A stretch of DNA of 64,000 nucleotides, taken from positions 1-64,000 of the forward strand of contig NZ_JAFIQU010000022.1 of NCBI RefSeq assembly GCF_017355985.1, written 5' to 3'. A program made the position numbers and the translations under genes. How positions within the stretch are numbered: the first letter of the stretch is position 1; every line of letters starts with the position of its first letter. Below, piece by piece: positions 35,941 through 44,589 of the stretch. The DNA is from Arenibaculum pallidiluteum (GTDB lineage Bacteria; Pseudomonadota; Alphaproteobacteria; Azospirillales; Azospirillaceae). Under the pieces are notes generated by a model. It did not search any database. It worked only from the letters and a program-made list of their open reading frames with translations, and was not told where the DNA came from.

Positions 35941-36657
35941 TCAGTGGGTGGAGACGCCCAGGTAGCGGTGCTGCATCTCCTCGTCCTCCCAGAGCTGCTT
36001 GGAGCTGGTGACCAGCGCTATCTGGCCGCCGGACATGATGGCGACGCGCTCTGACGCGGTGGTGCCGACGCGCAGGTTCTGCTCAACGATCAGGATCGAC
36101 GTGCCCTCCATGTTCACCGCGCGCAGCACGTCGAGCAAATCATCGACGATCTTCGGCGCCAGCCCTTCCGACGGTTCGTCCAGCACCAGCAGCTTCGGGT
36201 TCGTCAGCAGGGCGCGGGCGATGGCGAGCATCTGCTGCTCGCCGCCGGAGAGGTGGTTGCCATGGTTGCGGCGGCGCTGGGCGAGGCGCGGAAAGACGTC
36301 GTGTATGCGCGGAATCGTCCACGGTCCCGGCCGCCGCCCGGCTACGAGACGCAGATGCTCCTCCACGGTCAGCGAGGCAAAGACGCGGCGTCCCTGGGGA
36401 ACGATGGTCAGGCCATGCTCCGCGATCTGGTGCGGTTTCAGCCCGGCGAGTTCGACGCCGTTGAAGCGGATGGAGCCCTTCTCCGCCCGCAGCAGGCCCA
36501 GGAGCGTGTTGCACAGCGTCGTCTTCCCCGCCCCGTTGCGGCCTAGGATGGCCAGCGTCTGCCCATCGAGCTGGAGGTCCACGCCGTGCAGCACCGGAAC
36601 CACGCCGCGGTGGACTTCCAGGCCGCTGATGACCAGCGCGTTAGTGCTTGCCGCCAA
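35941..36657 (-). CDS. Liv-type ABC transporter ATPase (LivF-like)
   Basis: 238 aa. The start is taken at TTG 36657, 17 bases inside the LivG-like gene, with GGGAGA upstream; a longer frame to 36729 is antisense-like in character. Walker A is GRNGAGKTT, the Q-loop IVPQGRR, the signature LSGGEQQ, Walker B LLVLDEP and the H-loop region LIVEQN. The VEQN ending and ~238 aa size mark the LivF half of hydrophobic amino acid/amide-type uptake ABC systems. It energises import with the neighbouring LivG, LivH, LivM and binding protein. Confidence 0.93.
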   Translation of the reverse strand: MAASTNALVISGLEVHRGVVPVLHGVDLQLDGQTLAILGRNGAGKTTLCNTLLGLLRAEKGSIRFNGVELAGLKPHQIAEHGLTIVPQGRRVFASLTVEEHLRLVAGRRPGPWTIPRIHDVFPRLAQRRRNHGNHLSGGEQQMLAIARALLTNPKLLVLDEPSEGLAPKIVDDLLDVLRAVNMEGTSILIVEQNLRVGTTASERVAIMSGGQIALVTSSKQLWEDEEMQHRYLGVSTH

Positions 36658-37390
36658 GGTAGATCTCCCGAACCAGGGGGGTGGCACGGATCTCCGCCGG
36701 GGTGCCGGATGCCACGATGGCGCCGTCACGCATCACCGTGATGCGGTCGGCCAGCGACAGGGCCACGTCCATGTCGTGCTCCACAAAGAGCATGGTGATG
36801 CTGCGCGGCAGGGAGCGCAGAACCTCGATCAGCCGGCCGCGCGCCTGTGGCGACATGCCCGCCGCCGGTTCGTCCAGCAGCAGCAGCTCGGGGTCGCTGG
36901 CCAGGGCCATTGCGATCTCCAGCTCCCGCTGCTGGCCGTAGGATAGAGTCGCCACCGGCTGTTCCATCACCTCGTCCAGCCGGAAGCGGGACGCAACGGC
37001 ACGCGCCGCCTGCACTTGCGCCCCGTAGCGGTTCCAGGTGCCGATGGCGAAGCGCGGGCCGTGGCTGCCCATCACCGCGACGCGCAGATTGTCCTCCACC
37101 GTGCGGTCAGCGAAGGTCAGCGTCGTCTGAAAGGTGCGCCCGATGCCCAGCCGGGCGCGCCGATGGATGGGCAGGCGCGAAATGGTCCGCCCCTTGTACT
37201 CGATGCTGCCTTCCGACAGCTTCACGTCGCCGGAGATGGCGTTGAACAGCGTGGTCTTGCCCGCGCCGTTGGTGCCGAGCAGCCCATGCCTCTCTCCCGG
37301 CTCCAGGCTCAGCGAGACGCGGTCGACCGCGCGCACGGCACCGAAGCTGATCGATAGGTCGCGCACCCTCAGGATCGGTGCCGTGTGCAT
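36641..37390 (-). CDS. Liv-type ABC transporter ATPase (LivG-like)
   Basis: 249 aa, ATG 37390 with GAGGAG upstream. Walker A is GTNGAGKTT, the LivG-typical insertion GIGRTFQTTLTFADRTVEDN follows with its Q-loop, and the signature is LSYGQQRE. Walker B is LLLLDEPAAGMSP and the switch His is in FVEHDMD. It pairs with the LivF-like protein and overlaps its start. It begins 11 bp after the binding-protein stop. Confidence 0.93.
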   Translation of the reverse strand: MHTAPILRVRDLSISFGAVRAVDRVSLSLEPGERHGLLGTNGAGKTTLFNAISGDVKLSEGSIEYKGRTISRLPIHRRARLGIGRTFQTTLTFADRTVEDNLRVAVMGSHGPRFAIGTWNRYGAQVQAARAVASRFRLDEVMEQPVATLSYGQQRELEIAMALASDPELLLLDEPAAGMSPQARGRLIEVLRSLPRSITMLFVEHDMDVALSLADRITVMRDGAIVASGTPAEIRATPLVREIYLGGKH

Positions 37391-37401
37391 GGTGCGGCTC
37401 C

Positions 37402-38649
37402 TCAGTTGCAGGGTGGGTTGTCGCGGCTGGCCGGACCGAGGCTGAGGAACTTGGCGCGGTCCATGCCGAGCGTCTGGTCGACGGCCTTCGCCACCTTCAC
37501 GATCTGGCTGTAGTAGGTGCCGTCCGGCTTCTGCGCGACCTCGGTGACGAAGTTGTCGGCGATGGCCTGCCGATTCTGGTCGAGCTTGATGGGCCCGGTC
37601 GGCGAGTTCGTAGTGACCTCTGTCTTCGCCAGCGCCGCCTGGAAGGTCTTCTGGTCATTGGACAGGTCACCCTTCACCTGCTCCAATGCCTGGAGCACGG
37701 CCAGCGTGCTGACGTAATAGCCGTGTGCGAACAGCGACGGCGACTGCAGCCCATCCGGGAACTTCTTCTTGTAGGCGTTGACGAACTCGACCCACTTCGG
37801 GTCCTCGTTGGAGTCTGCCACCGGGCCGGCGGCCAGCATGCCGACAACCTTTTGGCGGAACGGCCCCTTGGAGCTGAGCACGGTCTGGTCCACTGTGACG
37901 CTGCTGCCGATCAGCGGTGCCGTGCCGCCTGACTGGTAGTACTGCGTCAGGAAGTTCACCGCGTCGGCGCCGCCCAGCAGCACGTACACGGCGTCCACAT
38001 TGTCGGGCAGCTTGGCGATCACCGAGGTGAAGTCCTTGGTGCCGACGGGGACCCAGTTCTTCTGCGCGATCTTGCCACCCAGCGTGCAGTACTCGGCCTG
38101 GAAGCCCATCACCTGGGCGTAGGGGAACGAGTAGTCCTCGCCGATGACCGCGATGTTGCGGTAGCCCTTGTTCTGGTAGGCGTAGCTGCCCAGGCCGGCC
38201 TGCCATTGCGCTCCGTCAAGCGTGAAGCGGTAGAAGTTCGGCGCCGGGTCGCGCAGTGTGGTGTCCTGGGCTCCTGAGGTGCCGTTGACGAAGGTCTTGT
38301 CGGGCACCGACTTTGCGTACTCCTTGACCGCGATGCCTTCGCCGCCGGACAGCGGGCCGACAACGATGTCGGCCTTGTCCTGCTCGATCAGCTTGCGGGT
38401 CTTGGCGACCGCGACGTCCGGCTTGGCATTGGAGGATTCCTTGACCAGGGTGATCTTCTTGCCCGCAACCGTGTAGTTGTACTTCTCCAGCGCCAGCTCG
38501 ACGCCGCGCAGGCCGTCCAGGCCGGACTGGGCGAACGGCCCCTCCAGCGTCGCCAGGGCGCCGAGGCGGATGTCGTCGGCGAGCGCCGTGGTGGACAGGA
38601 GGGCGGAAACGCCGACCGCGCCCAATACAGTGCCGATGGTCTTCCTCAT
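37402..38649 (-). CDS. Periplasmic substrate-binding protein of Liv/HAAT family
   Basis: 415 aa from ATG 38649 (GGAGGAAAG upstream). A signal peptide MRKTIGTVLGAVGVSALLST-TALA is cleaved after ALA. The mature start DDIRLGALATLEGPFAQSGLDGLRG is the HAAT (Peripla_BP_6) pattern. KITLVKESSNAKPDVAVAKTRKLIEQDK, then GPLSGGEG (ligand-contact strand), follow in order. Relatives bind branched-chain amino acids, amides, urea, or aromatic acids. The surrounding hydrolases argue against a simple leucine system. Its ATG overlaps the LivM stop (ATGA). Confidence 0.92.
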   Translation of the reverse strand: MRKTIGTVLGAVGVSALLSTTALADDIRLGALATLEGPFAQSGLDGLRGVELALEKYNYTVAGKKITLVKESSNAKPDVAVAKTRKLIEQDKADIVVGPLSGGEGIAVKEYAKSVPDKTFVNGTSGAQDTTLRDPAPNFYRFTLDGAQWQAGLGSYAYQNKGYRNIAVIGEDYSFPYAQVMGFQAEYCTLGGKIAQKNWVPVGTKDFTSVIAKLPDNVDAVYVLLGGADAVNFLTQYYQSGGTAPLIGSSVTVDQTVLSSKGPFRQKVVGMLAAGPVADSNEDPKWVEFVNAYKKKFPDGLQSPSLFAHGYYVSTLAVLQALEQVKGDLSNDQKTFQAALAKTEVTTNSPTGPIKLDQNRQAIADNFVTEVAQKPDGTYYSQIVKVAKAVDQTLGMDRAKFLSLGPASRDNPPCN

Positions 38650-39665
38650 GCTGCTTTCCTCCGGGTTTTCGCGCGCCGGCCGCCGGTCCACGCCGGGTTG
38701 AGATGGACGCGCAGTTGATTGATGAGGCCGCTCAGTCCGTCCTTGGCGAACAGGACGATGACGATGAAAACGACGCCGATGACGAGGTTGAATCGCTCGC
38801 GATCGATCACCGAGGCGGCGTAGTTCTCAAGAAGGACGAAGGTGATGGCGCCGAGAAAGGCGCCGAGCGGGTGGCGGATGCCGCCGAGCACTGCGACGAC
38901 CAGTAGGTTGACCGCCGCGTGCACGTCCACCGCACCGGGTGACATCTGCCCGCTGAACCAGGTGTTGAGAACACCGCCAACCGAGGCGATGAAGCCCGCC
39001 ACGCCAAAGGCGACAATACGCAGCGCCACGGCATTGAACCCCAGCGCGGAAACCCGTCGCGGCGCATTACGCAGTGCGTGCAGTTGGGAGCCGAACGGCG
39101 TGCGGTCAAGGTAGAGGACGGCCGCCGCCGACAGCACCGCGGCGGTCAGCGCCATGCCGTAAAAGGGCAGAGGCGCGCGCAGGTCGATGCCCCAGACCAC
39201 CGGCGCCTTCAGCCCGTTGATGCCGTCGAAGCCATTGAACACCTCGGTGTTCTGCGAGACGAGGTAGAACAGGCTGACCGACATCGCCAGCGTGATCATC
39301 AGCAAGTAGATGCCGCTGGAGCGCACGGAGACCCAACCGACCAGCACGCCGGCCAGTGTCCCCATGAGGAGCGCGGCGCCCACCGCCAGTGGCCACGCCA
39401 CCTCGACCCCGACGCCGGTGACGTTCGGCGACAGCAGCGCCAGCGTGTAGCCTGCTACCCCCGCAACGCCGGCCTGGGCGAAGGACACCAGTCCGGCGGT
39501 GGAAGTCAGGAAGGTGAGGCTCAACGCCATGGTGCCGATGATCAGCGCGCGGGCGGCGACGGTGCCGACCCAGAACTCGCTGCCCACCAGCGGGAACAGC
39601 ACGCCGGCCAGCACCAGCAGCAGGTAGGGATGGCGGACGAGGAAGCGGGGAGGCATGCGCATCAC
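38646..39665 (-). CDS. Liv-type ABC permease (LivM-like)
   Basis: 339 aa. GTG 39665 overlaps the LivH stop; ATG codons at 39662 and 39656 are alternatives. Eight to ten hydrophobic helices are present. The LivM-type EAA-like loop is LHALRNAPRRVSALGFN, and GVLNTWFSGQMSPGAVDVH, then GGIRHPLGAFLGAITFVLLEN, is the conserved C-terminal block. It forms half of the transmembrane pore with the LivH-like protein. Confidence 0.92.
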   Translation of the reverse strand: MMRMPPRFLVRHPYLLLVLAGVLFPLVGSEFWVGTVAARALIIGTMALSLTFLTSTAGLVSFAQAGVAGVAGYTLALLSPNVTGVGVEVAWPLAVGAALLMGTLAGVLVGWVSVRSSGIYLLMITLAMSVSLFYLVSQNTEVFNGFDGINGLKAPVVWGIDLRAPLPFYGMALTAAVLSAAAVLYLDRTPFGSQLHALRNAPRRVSALGFNAVALRIVAFGVAGFIASVGGVLNTWFSGQMSPGAVDVHAAVNLLVVAVLGGIRHPLGAFLGAITFVLLENYAASVIDRERFNLVIGVVFIVIVLFAKDGLSGLINQLRVHLNPAWTGGRRAKTRRKAA

Positions 39666-40519
39666 CCTCTGCCAAAGAGGCCTTGGGGCCGGACCGCCAG
39701 CACGGCGATCATGAGAAGGAAGGTCAGCAGCGTCGCGTAGTTCGGGATGAAGGCGAGGCCGAATTGCTCGGCGAAGCCGATCAGCAGGGCGCCCAGCGCG
39801 GCGCCGGCCAGACTGCCCATGCCGCCGACGATCACCACCACCAGCGAGGACAGCAGAAACCGCGCATCCTCGCCCGGCGAGATTGACAGGGCGCTGCCGC
39901 CGATCACGCCCGCCAGCCCGGCCAGGCCGGCGCCGAGCGCGAAGACCAGCAGCAGCACGCGCTGCACATTGAAGCCCATGGCCGACAGGATATCGCGGTC
40001 GTCCACCCCGGCGCGGATCAGCATGCCCAGCCGTGTCTTGTGGATCAGCAGCCAGAGCCCCAGCCCGATGATCAGCGCGCTGGCGATCACCACGATGCGG
40101 ATGGTCGGATAGCCCTTCACCACCGGCATCGGCGTGGTGCCGTACAGCGCGTCGGGCGGCGTGAACTGGTAAGTAATGCCGCCGTAGTGCGCCAGGAGCA
40201 GGTCGCCGACGACAATGGCGAAGCCGATGGTGACCAGCGCCTGCCGCAGCTCATCGTTGCCCAGCGTGCGCAGCAGCAGCTGGTGCATGGCCAGCCCGAC
40301 CGCGGCCACCGCCACCGCCGCGCCCACCAACCCGAGCACCCACGAGCCGCTGTAGGAGGCGATGTCGTACCCGACATAGGCGCCCAGCAGGTAGAAGGCG
40401 CCGTGCGCCATGTTGACCGTGCGCAGCAGTCCGAAGATCAGCGAAAAGCCGCTCGCCACCAGGAAGTACAGCGACGCCACGGTCAGCGCGTTGAGCGAGA
40501 GGAGGATGTAAAATCTCAT
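39662..40519 (-). CDS. Liv-type ABC permease (LivH-like)
   Basis: 285 aa from ATG 40519 (MRFYILLSLNALTVASLYFL); the open frame extends further up to 40645 through a hairpin-rich spacer and is not real there. The LivH hallmarks are GFSLIFGLLRTVNMAHGAFY in TM2 and the cytoplasmic loop MLIRAGVDDRDILSAMGFNV. GGMGSLAGAALGALLIGFAE lies near the C-terminus. It partners with the LivM-like protein and starts the transporter block after the amidohydrolase gene. Confidence 0.92.
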   Translation of the reverse strand: MRFYILLSLNALTVASLYFLVASGFSLIFGLLRTVNMAHGAFYLLGAYVGYDIASYSGSWVLGLVGAAVAVAAVGLAMHQLLLRTLGNDELRQALVTIGFAIVVGDLLLAHYGGITYQFTPPDALYGTTPMPVVKGYPTIRIVVIASALIIGLGLWLLIHKTRLGMLIRAGVDDRDILSAMGFNVQRVLLLVFALGAGLAGLAGVIGGSALSISPGEDARFLLSSLVVVIVGGMGSLAGAALGALLIGFAEQFGLAFIPNYATLLTFLLMIAVLAVRPQGLFGRG

Positions 40520-40705
40520 CGGGGCAGCCGGCGTGCAGGTTGCGGAGGTTTGCCTCCTCCCCATCCCACCCCCGCTTCGCGGGAGAGGGGGCGTTGTTCC
40601 CTCCATCGCAACGCGGGGAGGGTTCAGGGAGAGGGCAATAAGCACACGATCAGACCGCCAAGCGTGGTGGAGAAGCGGGGCGCCTGGAGGTTCGGTCGGT
40701 CCCGC
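40520..40705. other. Hairpin-rich spacer between amidohydrolase and transporter genes
   Basis: 186 bp, the largest gap inside the operon. It contains CCCGC-TTC-GCGGG (40571-40583) within a longer symmetric context of C-runs and G-runs, and several CCTCC/GGAGG blocks. This resembles repetitive hairpin spacers of alphaproteobacteria. It could stabilise or attenuate the transcript between catabolic and transport genes. Confidence 0.45.
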
Positions 40706-41992
40706 CTATTCGGCGGCGACGCGCATGTCGGTCGCGCGGCCCTGGAACGGCTTGTGGAAAAGGCCGTCCTTCATGATCGCGAGCAGCGAATGACGGTCCT
40801 GGAGCAGGCTCAGGTCGTAGAGGGGATTGCCATCGACCAGCAGGATGTCGGCGAGGTAGCCGGGCTGGACCCGTCCCATCTTCTCGCCCGACTTGCCGGC
40901 CCAGGCCTCGCCGCCCCACGCGGTGGCCGCACGCAGCACCTCCCAGGGCTCGTAGCCGAACAGGTTGACGAAGTGCTCAAGGTCACGCGCCTCGGTCCCG
41001 TGCGGCAGCCAGGCGAAGCCGTAGTCGCCGAAAGGCAGCACCTTGATGCCGGCGGCCCGCATCTTGCGCATCACCTTGATGCCTTCTTCGAGCTCGCGCT
41101 TGTTGCCGATGATCTCGGCGACATCGGTCGTGATGCCCCAATCCTTGGCCTCGTAGGTGGTGTTGTAGCGCGCCGCGATCGCCGGCGAGACGTAGTGCCG
41201 GTCCTTCACCTTCTCGAGCTGCTCGATCGTCTCGTCGGTCGCGAAGGTGGCGTGGAAGATGAATTCGACGCCGTACTTCATGCACTGCCGGACCGAGGAG
41301 TCCGCATGGGCATGGGCCGCCAGGCGCTTGCCGATGTTGTTGGCGGTGTCGCAGATCGCTGCCACTTCGGCATCCGTCATGGGGTTGTCATAGGCCGCCA
41401 TGCGCGGGAAGCAGAAGCTGTCGCCGGAGTTGTTGAACTTGATGAGGTCCACGCCCTCCCGGATCATCGTGCGGACGACCTTCCGGAACTCGTCCGGGGT
41501 GTCGCAGATGATCGAAATCGACGGGTGCTTCTGATCGTACTTGTTGTCGTCGGCGAGGCCGCCCGTGACGGTCAGCTCCGGCGAACCGGCGAGCAGCCGG
41601 GGGCCGGGGATCTTGCCGGCGTTGATTTCGTTGCGGATGACGATGTCGAGGCGGGGCTTGGCCGAGGCGGCGCCGATCGCCGCGGTGAAGCCCATGTCCA
41701 GCGCCAGCCTGGCGTTGTGCATGGTCAGGAGCACATGCTCCTCGACCGGCAACGCGGTCAGCTCGGCGACCGTCGTGCCGTTGTTGTAGGTCAGGTGGCA
41801 GTGGGTGTTGACCATGCCGGGCATGAGTGTGGCGCCGCCGGCATCGAGGATCTCGGCGCCCTCGCGTGGGAGGCTCTCGCCGGGGCCGGCGACCGCCTGG
41901 ATCCGGTTCCCCTGGACGAGCACCTCGCCCGGACGAAGATCCTTCTCAGTCCCCTCGAAGATCATCACATTTGAGATCAGTATCCTGGACAT
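40706..41992 (-). CDS. Metal-dependent amidohydrolase (imidazolonepropionase-like)
   Basis: 428 aa from ATG 41992 (GGAGGAG upstream). It belongs to the amidohydrolase superfamily: metal ligands His64 and His66 in VNTHCHL, Lys185 in DLIKFNNSG, His227/229 in AAHAHADSS, and His247 in FIFHATF. The last ~50 residues (GRVQPGYLADILLVDGNPL) form the second half of the beta-sandwich. A GDYGFAW segment stands where most relatives have G-T-D. Relatives hydrolyse dipeptides, carbamates, hydantoin-like rings or lactams. It is probably the ring- or amide-cleaving step of this operon. Confidence 0.9.
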   Translation of the reverse strand: MSRILISNVMIFEGTEKDLRPGEVLVQGNRIQAVAGPGESLPREGAEILDAGGATLMPGMVNTHCHLTYNNGTTVAELTALPVEEHVLLTMHNARLALDMGFTAAIGAASAKPRLDIVIRNEINAGKIPGPRLLAGSPELTVTGGLADDNKYDQKHPSISIICDTPDEFRKVVRTMIREGVDLIKFNNSGDSFCFPRMAAYDNPMTDAEVAAICDTANNIGKRLAAHAHADSSVRQCMKYGVEFIFHATFATDETIEQLEKVKDRHYVSPAIAARYNTTYEAKDWGITTDVAEIIGNKRELEEGIKVMRKMRAAGIKVLPFGDYGFAWLPHGTEARDLEHFVNLFGYEPWEVLRAATAWGGEAWAGKSGEKMGRVQPGYLADILLVDGNPLYDLSLLQDRHSLLAIMKDGLFHKPFQGRATDMRVAAE

Positions 41993-42088
41993 GTACTCCT
42001 CCGTATTCTTGCGTTTTTGCCAAGCATCCACCGATAAAAGTCCGCCTCGCACCGTTGGGAAGGACGGGTCCTCTTCTGGTCGCCCGAG

Positions 42089-42520
42089 TCAGGGCGCGAA
42101 CCCGGGGAGGGCCGGGACTGGGTCATGGACCAAACCATGCTCGGAAACCGGCGGCACGACGCCCCGGACCGGTGGTATCCGGTCCGACACCTTGCAGCGG
42201 AGGTGTTCCGGGAAGTCCCGGAGCGGCACGTCGCCGTCCATGCTGGCGGCATAGCGTTCCGCGATCTCAAGGAGTGCGGGGGCGTCGCCTGCCGACAGGC
42301 CCGAGAAGCGGATCACGTACTTGCCCGGCTGGCGCAGCGCCGCGGCACACGGCTTGGGGCAGTTGTTCAGGCAGACGACGGTCCGGATCGCCACGGGTCC
42401 CCGGCGGCCCCCTTCGATCGCGATCATCGCCTCGGCAAGCTTCTGCCCGGGCGTGGGCTCGCCCGGCGGGGCGTGGGCATAGCGGTTGCAGGTCGTGCAG
42501 ACGAAGATCTTGCCGGCCAT
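42089..42520 (-). CDS. DUF1636 Cys-rich metal-binding/ferredoxin-like protein
   Basis: 143 aa. The N-terminus MAGKIFVCTTCNRY holds C-x2-C (Cys8, Cys11). A second cluster VVCLNNCPKPCAAAL supplies C-x3-C-x3-C. The pattern and the V-R/K-x-x-x-C-L-x-x-C context match DUF1636, a thioredoxin-like [2Fe-2S] ferredoxin-related family usually annotated as putative metal-binding. It starts ten bases after the hydrolase stop and is firmly inside the catabolic operon. A redox partner or metal chaperone role is possible but unproven. The last ~30 residues are Pro/Val-rich. Confidence 0.85.
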   Translation of the reverse strand: MAGKIFVCTTCNRYAHAPPGEPTPGQKLAEAMIAIEGGRRGPVAIRTVVCLNNCPKPCAAALRQPGKYVIRFSGLSAGDAPALLEIAERYAASMDGDVPLRDFPEHLRCKVSDRIPPVRGVVPPVSEHGLVHDPVPALPGFAP

Positions 42521-42530
42521 CCACGCCTCC

Positions 42531-43382
42531 TCAGGGCTGGAAGCCCGGCACGGGCACAGCTTCGGGCTGGGCCGGAGCGTCGCCCTCCCCCGGGGCCTGC
42601 TGGGGCTTGCGCAGCCGCGCGTAGAACAGGCTCAAGGCGTAGTTGACCTGCTTGGCGCGCTCGACCGTCGGCCAGTGGCCGCAGCCCGGGAGGAGCACGA
42701 ACTCGGCACCCCTGACGGCGCTGACGATCGCACGGCCCACATCCGGCGGCGCCGTGCGGTCCTGGTCGCCATTGAGCACCAGGGTCGGGCAGGCGATGCG
42801 GGAGAGATCGGCCGCCTTGGCCCCGGCGAGTGCCTCGCAATTCGCAGCATAGCCTTCCGGGGGCTGGGCCATCAGCGACTCCCGCACGAAGGCGAGCACG
42901 GCGGGCTGGTTGGTCTTGGTGTCGTCCGAGGTTCCGCCCGCGACGATCGCGTCGGCAATGCCGCGCATGCCCTCGGCCCGCGCCTTCGCAGCGCGCTCGC
43001 GCAGCGCATTGCGGGCGGCCTCGGGAGGTTCGGGAAACGCTCCGAGCAGCGCCAGGCTCGCGACGAGTTCGGGATGCTCGGCGGCAAAGTATTGGCAGAC
43101 GATCGTGCCCATCGAGTGCCCGGCCAGGTGGACCCGGGGGGAGCCCGTGTCGTGGACGACTGCGAGGAGATCCTCGACGTGCCGCGCCATGGAGATGTCG
43201 CCCGCTGCCCGGGATCGGGCGGACCCCGCGAGGTCGTAGGCGACGATGCGGAAGTCGCGCTTGAGGACCTGGGCCTGGGGGAACCAGGTGTTCGTGCTGC
43301 CGCCGAGCCCGTGCACCAGGACGAGAGTCTCGCCCTGGCCGCCCAGCTCCTCAAGACCGATGGTGCGGGAATCCTGCTGCAT
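42531..43382 (-). CDS. Alpha/beta hydrolase (PcaD/meta-cleavage hydrolase-like)
   Basis: 283 aa. The oxyanion motif is LVLVHGLGGS (~20-29). The nucleophile elbow is LAGHSMGT, acid Asp is in LNGDQDRTAPP, and His is in PGCGHWPTVER. Size and spacing match 3-oxoadipate enol-lactonase, meta-cleavage hydrolase and chloroperoxidase-like members. The C-terminal ~20 residues (QQAPGEGDAPAQPEAVPVPG) are a disordered tail. It stands between the FAH-family gene and DUF1636 and is probably a second hydrolytic step of the pathway. Confidence 0.9.
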   Translation of the reverse strand: MQQDSRTIGLEELGGQGETLVLVHGLGGSTNTWFPQAQVLKRDFRIVAYDLAGSARSRAAGDISMARHVEDLLAVVHDTGSPRVHLAGHSMGTIVCQYFAAEHPELVASLALLGAFPEPPEAARNALRERAAKARAEGMRGIADAIVAGGTSDDTKTNQPAVLAFVRESLMAQPPEGYAANCEALAGAKAADLSRIACPTLVLNGDQDRTAPPDVGRAIVSAVRGAEFVLLPGCGHWPTVERAKQVNYALSLFYARLRKPQQAPGEGDAPAQPEAVPVPGFQP

Positions 43383-43474
43383 CGTTTCCTCCTGTGGATC
43401 GTGTCGGTCCCGGCCCTCCGGCCGGGGGGCCGAAGAGGACGGCGCGCCGTCCCCCCGAAGCGCCTGGCCCGGGC

Positions 43475-44353
43475 TCAGGCGAGCACGTTGCTGAGGCGGC
43501 CGAGGCCGCCGATCTCAATGGTCACGCGGTCTCCGGGCCGCAGGAACTTCGGCGGGTCGAAGCCGATCCCGACGCCCACCGGCGTGCCGGTCGCGATGAC
43601 ATCGCCCGGAACGAGCGTGATGCCGGCGGAGATCGTCTCGATCAGGGTCGGGATGTCGAAGATCAGGTCGCGGGTGTTCGCGTCCTGGCGCAGCTCGTCG
43701 TTGACCCAGCAGCGCAGCGCGAGGTTCTCCGGATCCACCTCGTCCGCGGTGACCAGCCAGGGCCCCATCGGGCAGAAGGTGTCGAGACCCTTGCCCAGGA
43801 ACCACTGCTTGTGCTGGCTCTGCAGGTCGCGCGCGGTCACGTCGTTGACGATGGTGTAGCCGAAGACATGGCCGTAGGCGTCGGCGCGCTTGATGCCGCG
43901 GCCGCCCCTGCCGATCACGACGCCGAGCTCGGCCTCGTAGTCGATGCTGTCGCTGACGCCATGCGGGTAGCGGATCGGCTCACCGTCAGCGATGACCGTC
44001 TCTGGGGGCTTGGAGAAGACGATCGGCCTGGTGGGGATCGCCTCCTCGATCCTGGCGCCGGCGTCGAAGCCGCTGCGGGTGAACTCCTCGGCGTGCGCAT
44101 GGTAATTCTTGCCGACGCAGATGACGTTGCGCGGCGGGCGTGGGATCGGGGCCAGGATGCGGACGTCGGACAGGGCGACGGTTTCTCCGCGTTCCTCGAG
44201 ACCGGCCTTGAGTTCGTCGTAGCGCCGGATGAGCGCGAGCATGTCCGAGCCCGCGTCGCCCAGCACCCCGTCAAGGATGCGGACGAGGCCGGCGTCAGGG
44301 TCCACCACGCCAACCGTGAGCCGGCCGTTGAGTTCGAGGGTCGCGAGCTTCAT
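43475..44353 (-). CDS. Fumarylacetoacetate hydrolase (FAH) family enzyme
   Basis: 292 aa from ATG 44353 (AGGAGAAC upstream). The C-terminal ~210 residues form the FAH domain: ICVGKNYHAHAEE, SKPPETV, the metal ligands in DYEAELGVVIGRGGRGI, NDVTARDLQ and GDVIATGTPVGVG. The ~70 aa N-terminal part (KLATLELNGRLTVGVVD) is common in 2-keto-4-pentenoate hydratase/ureidoglycolate lyase-like members. These Mg/Mn enzymes cleave C-C bonds, hydrate, decarboxylate or isomerise 2-keto acids. First gene of the operon, divergent from the FCD regulator. Confidence 0.92.
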   Translation of the reverse strand: MKLATLELNGRLTVGVVDPDAGLVRILDGVLGDAGSDMLALIRRYDELKAGLEERGETVALSDVRILAPIPRPPRNVICVGKNYHAHAEEFTRSGFDAGARIEEAIPTRPIVFSKPPETVIADGEPIRYPHGVSDSIDYEAELGVVIGRGGRGIKRADAYGHVFGYTIVNDVTARDLQSQHKQWFLGKGLDTFCPMGPWLVTADEVDPENLALRCWVNDELRQDANTRDLIFDIPTLIETISAGITLVPGDVIATGTPVGVGIGFDPPKFLRPGDRVTIEIGGLGRLSNVLA

Positions 44354-44437
44354 CCAGTGTTCTCCTGCGGTCGGGCAATCGTGACCCAATCCGCCCTTTT
44401 CCGCTCGATTGGATCACTAGGCGGTTCGTTTCAGCGC

Positions 44438-44467
44438 AAAATGGATCACGTATGGGACAATGAGGTC
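44438..44467. repeat. Operator-like direct repeat, copy A
   Basis: A 30-base segment beginning AAAATGGATCACGTATGGGA and ending ATGAGGTC. It recurs in slightly longer form at 44558-44589. It lies between the divergent FAH gene and FCD regulator and is a candidate regulator-binding site. A third TGGATCAC occurs near 44410. Confidence 0.55.
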
Positions 44468-44557
44468 AACGCCAATCGTCACCCATACCTACTAATCGAC
44501 GCTATCATCTCCGTTGTCGAGGCGACCGGCCCTTGCCAATAGAGGCAGGGGCAGCTA

Positions 44558-44589
44558 AAAATGGCTCACGAATGGATCATTATGAGGTC
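44558..44589. repeat. Operator-like direct repeat, copy B
   Basis: A 32-base segment beginning AAAATGGCTCACGAATGGAT and ending ATGAGGTC, matching copy A about 120 bases upstream. It covers the first possible start codon of the regulator gene (44561), which favours a downstream start at ATG 44594. It contains the small dyad AATG-GAT-CATT. Confidence 0.55.

Noticed and set aside
40040-41974. 644-codon plus-strand frame opposite the amidohydrolase and LivH-like genes
   Set aside because: No recognisable domain and shadow-like composition; the opposite strand is clearly coding.
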